From Metopolophium dirhodum (taxonomy: Eukaryota > Arthropoda > Insecta > Hemiptera > Aphididae): a DNA stretch of 64,000 nt. This document shows positions 63,324-64,000 of the stretch, in pieces; the first letter of the stretch is position 1, and every line of letters begins with the position of its first letter. A program made the position numbers and the translations under genes. The stretch covers positions 18,662,001-18,726,000 of the forward strand of contig NC_083567.1 in the NCBI RefSeq assembly GCF_019925205.1, given 5' to 3'. Below the pieces are notes generated by a model that saw only the letters and a list, made by a program, of their open reading frames with translations, made no database searches and was not told the origin of the DNA.

Positions 63324-64000
63324 TTCTGAAAAAAAAAATTAATTAGATAATTTAAATTGATTACTAAACATAGGTTCTTAAATGCTTAGTTTATTACATA
63401 CTCAACAATAGTCGTTTAATCTTTTGAATAACTTTAATCATTCTCAATAATAATAATACAGTACAATAAAAATTAATTAACTTCCTAATGCGTTATAACT
63501 TATAGTATGTCCACTGGCAAAATTTTCATCGGAAACCAAACTGTAAATTTTTATTCAAATTCCCAAAAATGTTCATTGCCAAAATCCAAAAGTAATAACC
63601 TTAACCGACCTAATTTAGGAAAAACATTTTATATTATTGTTGAAAAATGTTACCATCACACTCATCACAGTGTTAAGATTCATGATTATTTTAAATTAAA
63701 TAATCTTTAAATATATCATTAATCAGTAGCAAACATTTTTTGACACACATTTCAATCTAATTCTGAGTTATTTGAATGTAATCCGTCATTACACTCGAAT
63801 AATGTGGTTAATTTATATTTTAATAAATTATTAAGTAAAATAATTATTTTTTTCTCATAAAAACTCCAATCTCCCCGATGGGATCAAAACATTTTTAAAA
63901 AGTTTTATAAAATATATTAACGCACACGTTGATAATAGGTACTTAATACTTATACAGTTTTGAATAACTTTACTGCAATACATTATTTATTTGGAAATTT
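63324..64000. other. Upstream of convertase coding start
   Basis: The splice acceptor TTTTTTTTTTCAG is at about 63326-63340 on the minus strand, so this stretch is presumably the start of a 5'-UTR intron. No promoter element can be assigned. A 67-codon plus-strand frame (63507-63710) shows no domain and is not called. Confidence 0.5.

Overview
The window looks like nuclear DNA of an insect, most likely an aphid. It is very AT-rich, with long gene-poor stretches, many short (TAGG)n and (AAT)n runs, introns of 52 to about 5,000 nt with GT..AG ends, and several DNA transposons. Some of the repeat sequence around 25.0-25.5 kb and 29.3-29.9 kb resembles a dispersed family I associate with aphid genomes. 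The species assignment is inference; nothing looks bacterial.

The one clear host gene lies on the minus strand, from the ATG at 63323 to the stop at 35053. I could assemble 13 coding exons that join without a frame break into 615 codons. The product is a secreted subtilisin-like proprotein convertase (kexin/furin family) with signal peptide, propeptide ending in KLYKR, catalytic domain (Asp185, His225, oxyanion Asn326, Ser399) and P domain, followed almost at once by the stop. Several short motifs fit PC1/3 (neuroendocrine convertase 1) better than furin or PC2. The first coding exon starts just after a strong splice acceptor, so a non-coding 5' exon is expected upstream, perhaps outside the window.

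The left half (1-35 kb) has no host gene I can support. It holds long AT-rich DNA, a T/G-skewed tract with diverged duplications (3.4-4.2 kb), a CpG-rich promoter-like patch (11.5-12.85 kb), a second GC-richer patch (31.6-32.4 kb), a small hAT element with 8-bp target-site duplication (20253-21096), the 3' end of a non-LTR retrotransposon ORF (22608-22781), and a 5.1-kb segment bounded by long inverted repeats (24735-29878). That segment contains a nearly perfect 175-bp hairpin built from a transposon gene fragment and an intronless 226-codon ORF with a 57-residue internal repeat that I do not recognise.

The convertase introns carry further mobile elements: a hAT element with 8-bp duplications and a spliced transposase C-terminal half in intron 6 (49182-51005), a non-autonomous hAT with tandem subterminal repeats in intron 5 (52100-53518), and a tRNA-derived SINE in intron 3 (about 58908-59190). 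The best leads are the apparent PC1/3-type convertase with a divergent P domain, the repeat-containing ORF, and the long hairpin next to it.
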